From: Zantedeschia hybrid cultivar
Lineage: Eukaryota > Streptophyta > Magnoliopsida > Alismatales > Araceae
Assembly: GCA_030544215.1 (NCBI GenBank)
Contig: JARZZO010000011.1
Coordinates: 3,458,001 to 3,522,000 of the forward strand
Reading direction: 5' to 3'
Length of the DNA: 64,000 nt
This document shows positions 34,501 to 46,500 of this stretch, piece after piece. The notes under the pieces are model-generated. The model searched no databases. It saw nothing but the letters and a program-made list of their open reading frames with translations, and was not told the origin of the DNA. Each line of letters opens with the position of its first letter. Within the stretch, counting starts at the first letter, position 1. Position numbers and translations under genes: made by a program.

Positions 34501-37500
34501 GTACTGGCTCATTTAGACTCATGCAAGTCAGCAACTTCGTTCTTAAGAATTCTAGTTACTAACTTAGTAATAATGTGTTAAGTGGACTCGTATGACTGTA
34601 TCATATTGAATCCACCGACTCATAGCCCATACCATTATACCATCCGAGTGCCAAACCATGGATGATGCTACCATGAACCTGAGATATTTTATCTGTTGAG
34701 TAAGCAACCAAAAAATGGCACTTGCCTTTCTTGCCATCTCAAGGAACTAAAAGCTGGATTTTGGATTCGAACTGGCCCTGGCCGGTTGTCGAAAAACTGG
34801 TTGGTTCTGGCATTCCCCAACACCCTCCCCAACACACACACACACAACCCCCATTGAAACTGGATTAGTTCCAGCCAGTTTCGATCCTGTTCAGCTGGTT
34901 TTCAATACCATGTCCATCTTGAGAACTTGGCTCAATGGGTGAAAACCTCTTTACACGGTGAGAATTATTAAGAAACAATTGCACAGCTGACCATCATAAC
35001 CAAATTTATGTTCATGGGTTTTATGTTTATTGATTTACTGACTTAGATAATGTGGTTCAGACTGTCACCTAAGCAACATGCATGTGTCACTGACTTGCTC
35101 ACCTAGGCATCAAAAGTTAATCATCCTCGCAGTACAGCAAGAGCCTAGGCATAAAATTCAAAGAGAGGCCACATTTATATTTTTACTTGAGTTTGATGTG
35201 CAATATACATTATATTTGGTTGAATAAAAAGTTGACAATATCACCAGTCCTTAAGATACGATCATCACCGATGATTTCTCTGGTCTAGATGATACGTTTT
35301 TGTATAGTTTTAAACATAAAACGCTGTTGCTTAGTGTTCTTGTTGATGTAAGTTTGATGTAATTGATTCCCATCTATTTGCATTTTTTCATTGCTTTCTG
35401 AATCACTTTGCTTAAACTCTGCAGTATTATGTATATATTATGCAATGAAGAACCACTTTGGATGAATCTGTGCCTCAGAATTGCTGGTCCACTTGAGTAC
35501 AAAGGCTCTTGGAAGAAAACAACACTATATCGGTGTGTCCCAAGGCTGCACATCTTTGATGTATATTGTACATTTTTCCTTTTGGAGTTTGGATGAACTG
35601 CAACTAGCTTATTAGACAAGAATGATAGTCAAATGGTTATATTTGTTTATATTAGTATCTCACATCTTTTTGTTAAAATTGATGTTCTGCCAGACAGAAT
35701 TTATCCACTGAAGTTTTAGAAACTCATGAGAATCCCCCTACGTTTGATGGTAAAAGATTGATTCTTCTCCAAGAATATTTAAGATTTTTTTTTCTACGAG
35801 AGGAATCTTCTCAAGCTTATACCTGCATTGTGATTTTGTGGCTCTTTTCTTGTCTTGTTGCAGGATTCAACTCTTTATATCTTTACAGAAGATGGTACAG
35901 GCGCTTTGCAGTGCTAGACGCCTACTCCATGGACAAAGGTGATCTGGAAAGGGAGAAGGATATGTCTTTGGAAGAATTTTGTGCTAATTATGATGGCCAA
36001 AAACCAGTATGACTACAAGTTCTCTTGTTGCTTGAGGGAATTTCTGTTATCTGTCTGTATGCAGGAAGCGAGCATATTTTTCTCTTAGATCCTGGAGAAG
36101 CACATGAATTATTTGATGTAACATTTAAAGTAATACGGGATACTTTATATTCATATTAAGCTTTATTAGATTAACGAAGGGAATGTTTTATACTCACATT
36201 AAGCTCTCTAGTTCTTCTTTTTCCTTATTGTTTTTTGTGAAAAACTTTGCTTGGGTGGTTGTGTTAACTTTCTTTTGGTTGTGTCATATCCTTACTTTAG
36301 AGTCAAAGGTGCCTGCATATCTGTTTCAGTCGTATGGCTGCATGAGCCTCATTCCATTCCTTATTTGTTTAAAATGTTCAGAATCTTTTATTACAGAGGT
36401 AAAATCTTTCATTTTCATTCAAATAAGATATGCAATTTCCTCTATCTTGTTCCAGGTTTTACTCACTGATCTAGCAAACACTTGGCCTGCAAGGAATACT
36501 TGGACAATTGACCAATTGGTACAGAAGTATGGAGAAACTGCATTCAGAATTTCTCAAAGGAGTTCCAAGAAAATAACTATGAAATTTAAGGATTATGTTT
36601 TGTACATGTCACATCAGCATGATGAAGATCCACTTTACATTTTTGATGATAAGGTGCATTTCCTAGTGTCTCTACAGTTGTCCTATGCTTGTTCTAGAAG
36701 GATGCTTACTTTATAATTTCCTTTTTTCTTAAATACGTCTGTTCCTTCACAGTTTGGTGAAGCTGCACCAAGTTTGTTGAAAGACTACACTGTTCCCATT
36801 TTATTCCAAGAAGACTTTTTTGATGTTCTAGACGAAGAACAGAGACCACCCTTTAGATGGCTAATAATTGGACCTGAAAGATCTGGTGCATCTTGGCATG
36901 TAGATCCAGCACTTACCAGTGCCTGGAACACACTTATACTCGGACGTAAAAGGTAAACCTAGTATTTCATTCACCTTTGTGTTATTCTGCAGAACCACTT
37001 GATACAATGTCATGCTGTATTTGCTTAAATGGCATCCACTAGTAGGCTTCTTCTGCCTGTTGGAGGGACTTTTGGGAAAACCATCTTTTTGGAAAGAAAA
37101 GAAGATCTTTGAGGATGTGGTTGGATGTGGGTATTTGGAACACTCGCCCTTTTATTTTCCCCAGAAAAGGTAGTGATTGCATCTCTAACTTTATTAGAGA
37201 ATAAACAGAGCTGGTACAATCAACAACAGATAGGTGATATCTGAAATAAGCGAAAAGGGAAACCACGAAGCTTGTCTCCCTGGCCTACTCAACCAGACAA
37301 ATACCCCAAACAAAACAACACCAATGATAAATGTGATAAGAAGCTCGCTCACAAACACACTCAAGATATGGTCTACTGCCTGAAATGCAGTATCATTGTG
37401 CTCCTTCCATAAGCTCCAATGCACTGCATGTGGTATAAGATGAAGAATCTGTGACCAGGTGCTTCTCCATCACGGTTGGCAGTATCGGCCAATCCCGATA

Positions 37501-40500
37501 CATCAGCTGATGCATATCGGTATTGATACCAACGATACCGATACAGGGGTAGGGAGGGGGGACGCCGAAACCAGCCATTGAAGTTGGAAAAAAAAAAAAA
37601 AACTTGTATTGGCTGAGCCAAAATGGGCCAGTATTGGTTGATCGGTACCGATACCAATACTGCCATCCATGTTCTCCATTGACTAACAGATTGGGTTTTT
37701 ATGACTTTCCACAACTCTTCCACCGAACTAAGATCAAAGCGAACATCAAATATTTCACCCATGCACATCCAGACAGCTCTGCTCTGTGGACAATTGGCTA
37801 CACGATGATCAGCATCTTCATCCTCCACTCCACAAAAGGCACACAATGTCACAAACATAGTTTGGAGCAGTCATAGGGCACTTTTCAAAAGCCTTACAAG
37901 GTGCAAGCCTTGAGGCACAATGAGGTGTAAGCCTCATGATTTTAGGGAAAGGATGTTAAAACTATCAAAAAAATTAAATAATGTTGATTTGCCATTGGTA
38001 GTTGAGTTAAATAATGCTGGCGTTGGTAGTACTATCTCAACTAACTGATAGGGCCCATACAAATGAAATTGAGGCAAAAGCCATGGACTGCTAGTTGGCA
38101 TTGAAGCATGAACTGCCATAGTTATTGCCCTCTTTTTTGGTGTTAGAAGTAGAAGGACTGGGTTTTAAATCATTTTATTTTGTTCATCTAATAGCATTGT
38201 CATCATTGAATCATATTTTCATGACAACAAAGGCGGCATAAGCCTTAGGTCTAGCTTACATCATCTTATTGTCTTACCGCCTCAAGGTGTAAGCCTCAGG
38301 TATTCAGCCTGAGATACATGCCTCAAGGCATTTTCCTAGTGCCTGGCTTGAGGTTTATTGATGGGGATCCAGGAACGGCTGGAGTGGAGTCAAAGGCCCA
38401 ATGTGCAGTTCATTTGGCCCATTAGGGGCCCATTGGGAGCCTTTTAATTTATCTGTAATTTTTACATGCTTTTTAGTTATTTTCAGAGTCCTAGGGGTAG
38501 TTTAGTAATTTTCCTATTAGGGTTTCTTTGAAGAGTCTATATATTGTCCTGTATCCCTTCGTGGGAAAGCATTGAAGAGAATATTTTGAAATGAAGAGCC
38601 GCCGTTGCGTGTTTTCTCCCGAGACGGGACGGGAACCCTAGCCTTCTTCTCCTCCAACCCCTCTCTTCTCTCTACTTCCGGTCTACCCCCTCTCCTGTCC
38701 CGCATCAATTTGGTATCAGAGCAAGGTTTTGGATCATCCTCATGATCCAAGTCCTGTGCCTCCACCACACCGGCAACCCTTGCCACTCCCGTCATCGCCG
38801 TCCTAGCCTCCTTTCCCCTCCCTAAAACCCCTCCCTTCTGTCATTGGGTCGTGTCTCTGCGGCCCCGGCTTGAAGTAGAAACGAATTCAACCGAGCCACG
38901 CTGCTGCAGCTCGATCTCACAGCCGTCACCACCACCCCCCTCCCCAGTCGCTTCTCTCTCTCCCGCTCAGTTTCCTCTCTATTGGTTTCTTCGGAGAGAA
39001 CAAGAAAGAGGGAGAAGAGAAGAGAGAGCCGCCGGAGCACCTGCGTGCTGCTGCCGCCGTCGTCGGGCACCAGAGCCTTCGCCGCCGTCGCCTTCTCCTA
39101 CTGCCACCGCAGTCGTCGGCGGGGCCAGCAGCTGCAGTCGCTGTACGCCACGGAAGCCGCCGCAGTAACCGCCCTCCACCGGTCCCGCAGCTGCTGTGGG
39201 CATCTCCGCCGCCGCCACCAATCCCGGAGGCGTCGCCGTCTTCCCCGCCAGCGCCGTCGCAGCCTGTCGGCGCCGCCCTAGCCGCCCTCCGGATCCGCCG
39301 CCCTAGCCGCCGTCGGAGCCACCCGCGCCTTCCACCACCGCCGAAGCTGCTGTCGCCCGACAGCCCCGAAACTGCCGCCATCGGACCTCGCTGCCGTCGG
39401 CGACGGCCGGTGCCGGTGACGTGGCCGCCCGCCGTCACCACCTACCCCGCCGCCGCAGCTGTCCGCTGCCCCCCACCTCTAGCTCGGTTAGCTTGAAGAA
39501 GAAAAGGAACGAACCGATCCCTTTTAACTCCAGTCCGGTCAAACCCGGTCTGACCGTCCCAAGCCGAGCCGGCCCGAGCCAATTGGTGGCCATGGTCCAA
39601 GCCGGCTAGGGTCCTATTGGGGTCCATCTTCAAACCTAGTTCGAGCCATATCGCAGCTCAGCTCGAGACCTAGTCCGAATCAAGTCTCCATTTGGTCCGA
39701 GCCTATTGCACCCAGGCTTGGTCCAGTACAATGCACCCGGGCTTGGTCCGGCACAGTGCACCTGACGGTGCAACAGGTGTTCTTATCGCACCGCCATTGC
39801 CGAGAACTCGTCTGTGCTTCGATTTGCGAGCCGCTAGCGCCGTTGGGTTCGTATCGGCGAGGTCAACCTCGCTATACGTTCCGCCTGACAGCAGCGTCTC
39901 GTTTTGCGTGCCGCACTTGCACGCTTTACAAGGACACTCGGGCGCACCGTTCGAAGTCTCTCCGGACTCCGATTTGTACACCGTTCGCGCCGTCGGATCC
40001 GTCTTGACGAGGCCAACTCAGATCCAGTGTGCTGTTTCCCAGATTTGCCTCGTTTTGCGTGCCACTTCTGCACGCATACCGAGGACCCCGATCGTGCATC
40101 CCGAGGCCAACCCAAGTTGCCTCGATTTGCGTGCCAGCATCCCAGCGCACAGATTTCGCAGCAACTAGTGTCCGCTTATCTCGTTTTGCGTGCCACTTTT
40201 TGCACGCATATCGAGGATGATGATTGGAGCTCCGATTCTTGTGCCGATCGTACCGTTGGCATCCTGGCAGTGAGGCGGACCTCGTCCATCATTTCTTTGG
40301 CCAGTGGTACGTTTTATCATCATGGATTTTAGTTTTGAGGTAGAGCTACCCAATTCTGTAAAAACTCGGGTGTATCTTGAGGCAACGTCGTTCGGCAACG
40401 TCATTTCACAATCTATTGTGGATTCTATCTCCCACACGGACTACGTAAGGGTCTCTAGAAATCAAGTCTATGTGCCATTTTTCCATCTCTTAAGGAGCAG

Positions 40501-43500
40501 CAGTACTTCCCGAGCCATCAGGTATTATGATGATGCATGGTGCAAAATTATACCCAATGGCTCGTATATCGGTTTGGGTAGAGAATGGATAGACGAGCGG
40601 CAAGTTGTGATTGATCATACTGGACGAGATTGTCTAATACAACCTGAGGAATACCAGGCTCCCTTTCTTATTCCCAATGCCACTTACCAGGACCGAGAGA
40701 GGTTTCAACAAGCAGATGATTGGGAGCGTGAGAAGTCCGAGATGAGGAGTGAACTTCATAAGATTTCTGCCATGCTTGCCAAGCTGACCAAGCCAAAAGA
40801 TGTTGTCTATGAGGCCGACCCAACGATGCTTGAGGAGTATGAAAATCAAATGAAGGAGGTGCACTATGTGGCTGATCCAGTCTTAGAAGATGAATATTTG
40901 GGGGAAGTCGAATCAGTGACGCCTATAGCAGATAATGACCTCTTCCCCACTAAAGGGAATGGGCCGAAGACAGAACCGCTACTGGAAGATGTAGTCGATC
41001 AACCCAAGTTGCCTCGATTTGCGTGCCAGCATCCCAGCGCACAGATTTTGACCACATATGGAGCGACGTCGAGGCCCAATTTTCTCCTCAGGTTGGAGTA
41101 TTCATGCGCGCGATGGTTCATGGGTCATCGGTGTTGTTTTCCGAGCATGCTACCATCATTCCCCCATGGATATTGCCTCATTTTAAAATTCGAGGACGAA
41201 TTTTTTCGAACCAGGGGAGAATGATGGGGATCCAGGAACGGCTGGAGTGGAGTCAAAGGCCCAATGTGCAGTTCATTTGGCCCATTAGGGGCCCATTGGG
41301 AGCCTTTTAATTTATCTGTAATTTTTACATGCTTTTTAGTTATTTTCGGAGTCCTAGGGGTAGTTTAGTAATTTTCCTATTAGGGTTTCTTTGAAGAGTC
41401 TATATATTGTCATGTATCCCCTCGTGGGAAAGCATTGAAGAGAATATTTTGAAATGAAGAGCCGCCGTTGCGTGTTTTCTCCCGAGACGGGACGGGAACC
41501 CTAGCCTTCTTCTCCTCCAACCCCTCTCTTCTCTCTACTTCCGGTCTACCCCCTCTCCTGTCCCGCATCAATTTTTGAAATGACGAGCCGCCGTTGCGTG
41601 TTTTCTCCCGAGACGGGACGGGAACCCTAGCCTTCTTCTCCTCCAACCCCTCTCTTCTCTCTACTTCCGGTCTACCCCCTCTCCTGTCCCGCATCATTTA
41701 TGCCTTAGTTCCTTGAGGCGCTGCCTTTTTAAACAATGCACACAGAACATCAACAGCCCTGTTGCTGTTTATTGTGATACAATTTTAGTAAGAATTCTCT
41801 GTTCAAAAACCAACACATAAAAGCTTTAACTTTAAGTGGAGACTTAACCTTCCAGACTTCCCAATACCTCGATGCAGCATTCAACAAAGTATAGAAGGCT
41901 TTGACTGAGTATTGACCATTCACACTACCCAAACAACTTGGTTAGACACTGAGATATCTAGAAATACAGTTGACAGCCTTCGTAACAATATGAAGCAATT
42001 GTAACAACATCTAAGATGAATACTCCAAGTAACAACATCCCCTGACTAGCAATTGTAGGAGAAAACATTTAGGAATGAAACTCATAAGGCTGCATCCCCT
42101 AAGCAATTTTCCTTCCAAAGCAAAACATTATTTCCCTTACCTACCTTGAACTTATATGACTCCTCATAAATCTGCCCACTGTAAGTATGCCTCGCCAAAC
42201 AAGTGACATAACAGTGAGGTTCTCAGTCTGAATATAAAATTTCTGATATGTAGTTTAGTATTTCTTCACTATGACCTCCTTCCATAAAGGATTTCCTTTA
42301 GATGCAAGTTCCCACAAGCATTTACCCAATAGTGACAAATTCCTTAATTGCAAATTCTTAACACCCAGTCCACCTTTCTTCCATGGTCTCCTATCCCATT
42401 TAATTAACAGGTCCCCTTACTGTTTGGAATTGGTGCTTCCTCACAGAAAACTCCTCCAAATGCGATCCATTCTCCTTCTGATGGAACTAGTTAATAATAC
42501 ATGCTTTGTGCATATATTTCTTGAAAATAAAATCTATGTAATACTAATATCTCGGAAATATATGTTTTATATTACATTTCATTAGGACAATAGTTAAAAC
42601 ATTTAAATCCAAATCCAGTTAAAATATGTAACTTCAAACAATATGCAATTACATAAGTGTGGTAACAAAAAATAAGCCACTGAGTGCTTGAGTAGATGCT
42701 ACAGGATAAAAATGTTTAGAAAGAATAATAGTTTAAAAAAGACAAATAAATAATAAAACCACAATTTTAAAAAGTTATTAGGAACTTCGATAGTATCGCT
42801 ATGTGCAATGTCCAATACTATGTCCTTTTCAATCATTTGGCTGATAAACTTAGCATCTATCTTACTTTGTTATGGCTATTCATTACAAGAACAATTATAT
42901 AAGTATATTCTAATAGAAGTTTTTCTATTACTACATGTTTTGTCCTGCGTATATCAACATTATACCCATTAACTGTAACAACATTAAAAATTATATATGT
43001 ATATGCATACTAATATATGTCATGGATAAGGTAGGATCAAGTTGTGGCCCAACTTGGCAAGCTTCAAAGTTGAGCCAAGACATGCCAAGATCAAGTTTTA
43101 TCTTTTTGTTCACCAAGGTTGCTATATAATGAATGACGCCTTCTAGGCTTTTGAGCTAGATTGGCCCATTGCCATCATAACTAGATGTATTTCTTTAACT
43201 TGTTTTGGAAAAGTCAAATGTCTAAAAGATAGAACCGTTCATTGCACATGCAAGCTTTTTTTTTTTGTAATGATATATTAATATTTATGTACATTAATTA
43301 TTATACATATAGTTTACATATGTATACATGTAATTTTTTGCTCATTATTGAATGGCTAAAAAGTAAGAAGGATGTATCTACAAATACTATTTCATAAATT
43401 GAATTCATGTTTTAGTTAGTTAGGTAGGTAGGTAGGTAGATGCAAAAGGGCATGTCAATTGTCACCAGCTCACCTAAAGACAGCCAAAAGAACATGTGGA

Positions 43501-46500
43501 GCTTATAAATATTTACTTTGTAATGATGAAATTTGCATGTCATTTGGGTATATACTAAAAATTTTAGGACTAAAGAGAATGGGTGCAAATATTTATTTTA
43601 TGATGGTGAATTCACATTTTATGCATGATGTGAATTGTAGATGTACATAATTTTTACTTGGTCTGTAGTACTAGTATAACATAAAATAGTTTAATTTTGA
43701 TATAAAGATATAACACACACACACAAAGATGCTTCACTCATCGTCAACCACCTTAAACCATTAAATAGTAGATAAGATAAAATTCACATTTATACGCAGT
43801 GACTATTATAGATATATTTCATATATGCATATATGTGAAAATATTTTTTGATCTTTAATCGTTATTGAATGGCTAAAAGGTAAAAAAGTTATATCTATTA
43901 CTGTTACTTTTGTAATGGTAAATTCATGTTTTATGTGTGATGTGAATATAGATAATTCTATTTTTATTAGTCGATAGTCAAAGCACACAAAGTAGTTAAA
44001 TTTTTAATAGTGAAAATGTAATTTAAAATTTACAAGGGTGTCCATATGCAAAAGGGCATTTCACTCATCAGTCAGCACCAGTTCATGTGAATGTGCCATT
44101 GGTGGGGTTTCCAGTCACCGACACCTGCAGGTGGGCAGAAGACCTTGTGGAATTGCAGACCTCCTCCTCCCATTGCCATCGTCACTCTTGCTCAGCTCTA
44201 TCTCCTCCCTCTCCTCATTACTTCCCCCTTATCAACTACAGTGGTGGCAGCAAACACAAGTGCAGGATTCCTAAGCTCCAAGCGAGGCGACCAAGGGTTC
44301 ACCTCAGCCTCAAATGCCTAGGCGATCGCCTAGGCATTTGAGGTGATGTGTTTCTCCCATACAACACTGTGAAGGAAGAAAATGACAATATGAGGAAACT
44401 AAATAAAATATCTAAGATAATCATATATAAGACCTTGAGAAACACTGATCATGACCAACATGTAATCATGAATTTGTATAAAGCACTCATATATGTAATG
44501 CATGGTCTTAAGAATCATCAAAAATAAGAACACAATGTAGCAGCATGAAAGAAAAAAGGGAAAAAATGTGGTAGCATGTAAGAGAAAAATGGTATTGGAC
44601 ATTGTTAAAAGAGGCATTCACTTTGGAATTATTAAGAGTAAGAAAAGCAGTAACACATAATTAAAAAAGAAACAAACATTTGACATAGACTTCATAGGCA
44701 AGTGCCTAGGTGAGTGAGGCGAACATGAGACAAGGCGAGGCGCTCTTGGCTCGCCTCAACATTTTTCATCGCCTAGGCGAGCGAGGTGATCGCCTTTGAT
44801 AACATAGTTGGTCACCTTAAGTGTCCATTGACAGAAAAAACAACCTTATTGTCTACCAAATTTATTTTGATTATGTTAAGATTTTCTTGGACATTATAGT
44901 ATGGACATTTATGAATGTACTTAGCTCCAGCATTCAGTGAGTTTTTAGTTACAATCTATTGTGGATCCTAGAGGCCCTACTCCAATCTTGACATCTTCTA
45001 ACATAAACTCTGTCTCTTGATTTAAGATGATTTTGAGACCTTAATAGGAATACAATTCTCATTTTTGTTGTTCGTGTGCATTTACTCACTTGTGTCAATA
45101 TGTTCATTACCGTGATCTGTTGTTGTGAAAACATCTGCTGTCTAATTGGATTACATTTTTTTTGTGCATTAAATTTCCCCATAGGTGGGCATTGTACCCT
45201 CCAGGGAAAGTACCTGCAGGTATTACTGTGCATGTGAATGAAGAAGATGGTGATGTTGATATTGAAAGCCCATCATCATTGCAGGTATAGCAATTAGGAT
45301 CTTCAGTTTTGAATTTGACAGTTGGATAGTGGTGCTTTTATGTGTTGTGGTTGAAATAGAATTCTGCACCTTCATACTCAATTCAATTTTCTAATGATCT
45401 TTCTTGTTTGTCTGCAGTGGTGGCTTGATATTTATCCTTTTCTTGCAGATGAGGATAAGCCACTAGAATGTACCCAGTTACCTGGGGAGACGATTTTTGT
45501 CCCAAGTGGATGGTGGCACTGTGTGTTAAATTTAGAGACCACGATTGCTGTCACTCAGAATTTTGTAAATATGTCCAACTTTCAATTTGTATGTCTTGAC
45601 ATGTCCCCTGGTCACCTTCATAAAGGAGTTTCTCGTGCTGGATGGCTTGCTGTTCAAGATAATGCCCTCAAAAGTGTCAAAGTTGCCTCAAATATAGACC
45701 AGTTGAATTATGTGGATATGACTCGCAAAGAAAAGAGGCTGAAACTTCTAAAGCCTGGAGGAGAACGAGACAAACATAATAGAAGTGAAAATGATGATAA
45801 ATTAAATATTTGCAATCATATTCATGATCAGGATTTTTTGTATGATATAGACTTTTTATCTAACTTTTTGGAGGAAGAAACGGACCACTACAGTTCTTCT
45901 TGGAGTTCTGGCAATTGTATAGGGCAGAGGGAATTCAGACAATGGTTAAACAGGCTATGGGTTGTGAAGTCAGAGATCAGGCCACTAGTATGGAAGGTGC
46001 TTGTCCATCCTTAGTTGTCATTTGCCTGTATCTTGTTAGTTGTAAAAGTACTGTTTTAAATCAGTATGTATGCTATTCAAAAAAGATGTACGATTCATAT
46101 TTATTTTCACCTCAATTCAATCTCTTATTCATTTTAGGGAGCTTGCCTTGCTATAAAGGCAGATATGTGGCTAGCATGCATGACAGAGATTTGTGCTTCA
46201 CACAATTTGCCTTCTCCTTTGGACAATGAGAGGCTTCCTGTTGGCACAGGCAGCAATCCCGTAAGTGACTTCTTCATATATTTGTTGGTCTATGATATAT
46301 AAAACTCAGTGGACATTTGATTTTTTGGCTCATTATGTAGATGCTGTCATACTGGGAACTGTCTCCAAATTGGATCCCAGATACGTGTTATCATTATTGC
46401 TTCATTATGATTGCTTTAGCTTAGTCCACATGGAGAAAAAACAGCAAAAGAAAGCCACAACTTTGCAACATCCCCCCCCCCAAAAAAAAAAGAAAAAAAA

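Larger units (their letters stand above)
31637..35424 (+). other. Intron 1 of the F-box/JmjC gene
   Basis: 3.8 kb. It contains a hAT MITE (32122-32386), a Gypsy integrase relic (about 32740-33240, minus) and a CA-rich simple repeat near 34832-34846. The rest is anonymous. Donor is AG|GTCCCC, weak for a plant intron, and acceptor CTCTGCAG. Confidence 0.65.
38359..41696 (+). mobile_element. Non-autonomous LTR retrotransposon (LARD-like), young
   Basis: 349-bp LTRs (38359-38707 and 41222-41570) start TGATGG and end GCATCA. By eye they differ at three positions, so insertion is recent. The primer-binding site TGGTATCAGAGC (38711) fits initiator tRNA-Met. A polypurine tract (CCAGGGGAGAA) precedes the 3' LTR. 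The target duplication TTTAT is at 38354-38358 and 41697-41701, which places the true right end at 41696 and includes a second copy of the LTR tail (41571-41696). The internal region (2.5 kb) has no reverse transcriptase, integrase or protease motif that I can find, only a GC-rich leader and one 306-codon ORF of unknown nature. The text ahead of the polypurine tract (KFEDEFF, RGE) resembles the end of Gypsy polyproteins. Confidence 0.9.
36953..45184 (+). other. Intron 6 of the F-box/JmjC gene, transposon-filled
   Basis: 8.2 kb between the two halves of the JmjC domain. In order: LINE 3' part (minus), a MITE, more LINE, GCCT-rich MITE-like sequence split by a young LTR element, upstream LINE part, then AT-rich repeats and a palindromic GCCTAGGCG cluster. 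Splice sites at both ends are canonical (AAAAGGTAAA, CCATAGG), so the gene has tolerated this load. Confidence 0.75.

Noticed and set aside
39880..40210. CRISPR-like array
   Set aside because: The repeats diverge, have irregular spacing and sit in a plant retrotransposon. There are no cas genes and the organism is eukaryotic.
39692..40332. Frames of 142-158 codons in the LTR-element leader
   Set aside because: They arise from the GC-rich repeated leader (CTCGTTTTGCGTGCC units), overlap each other in several frames and show no protein motif.
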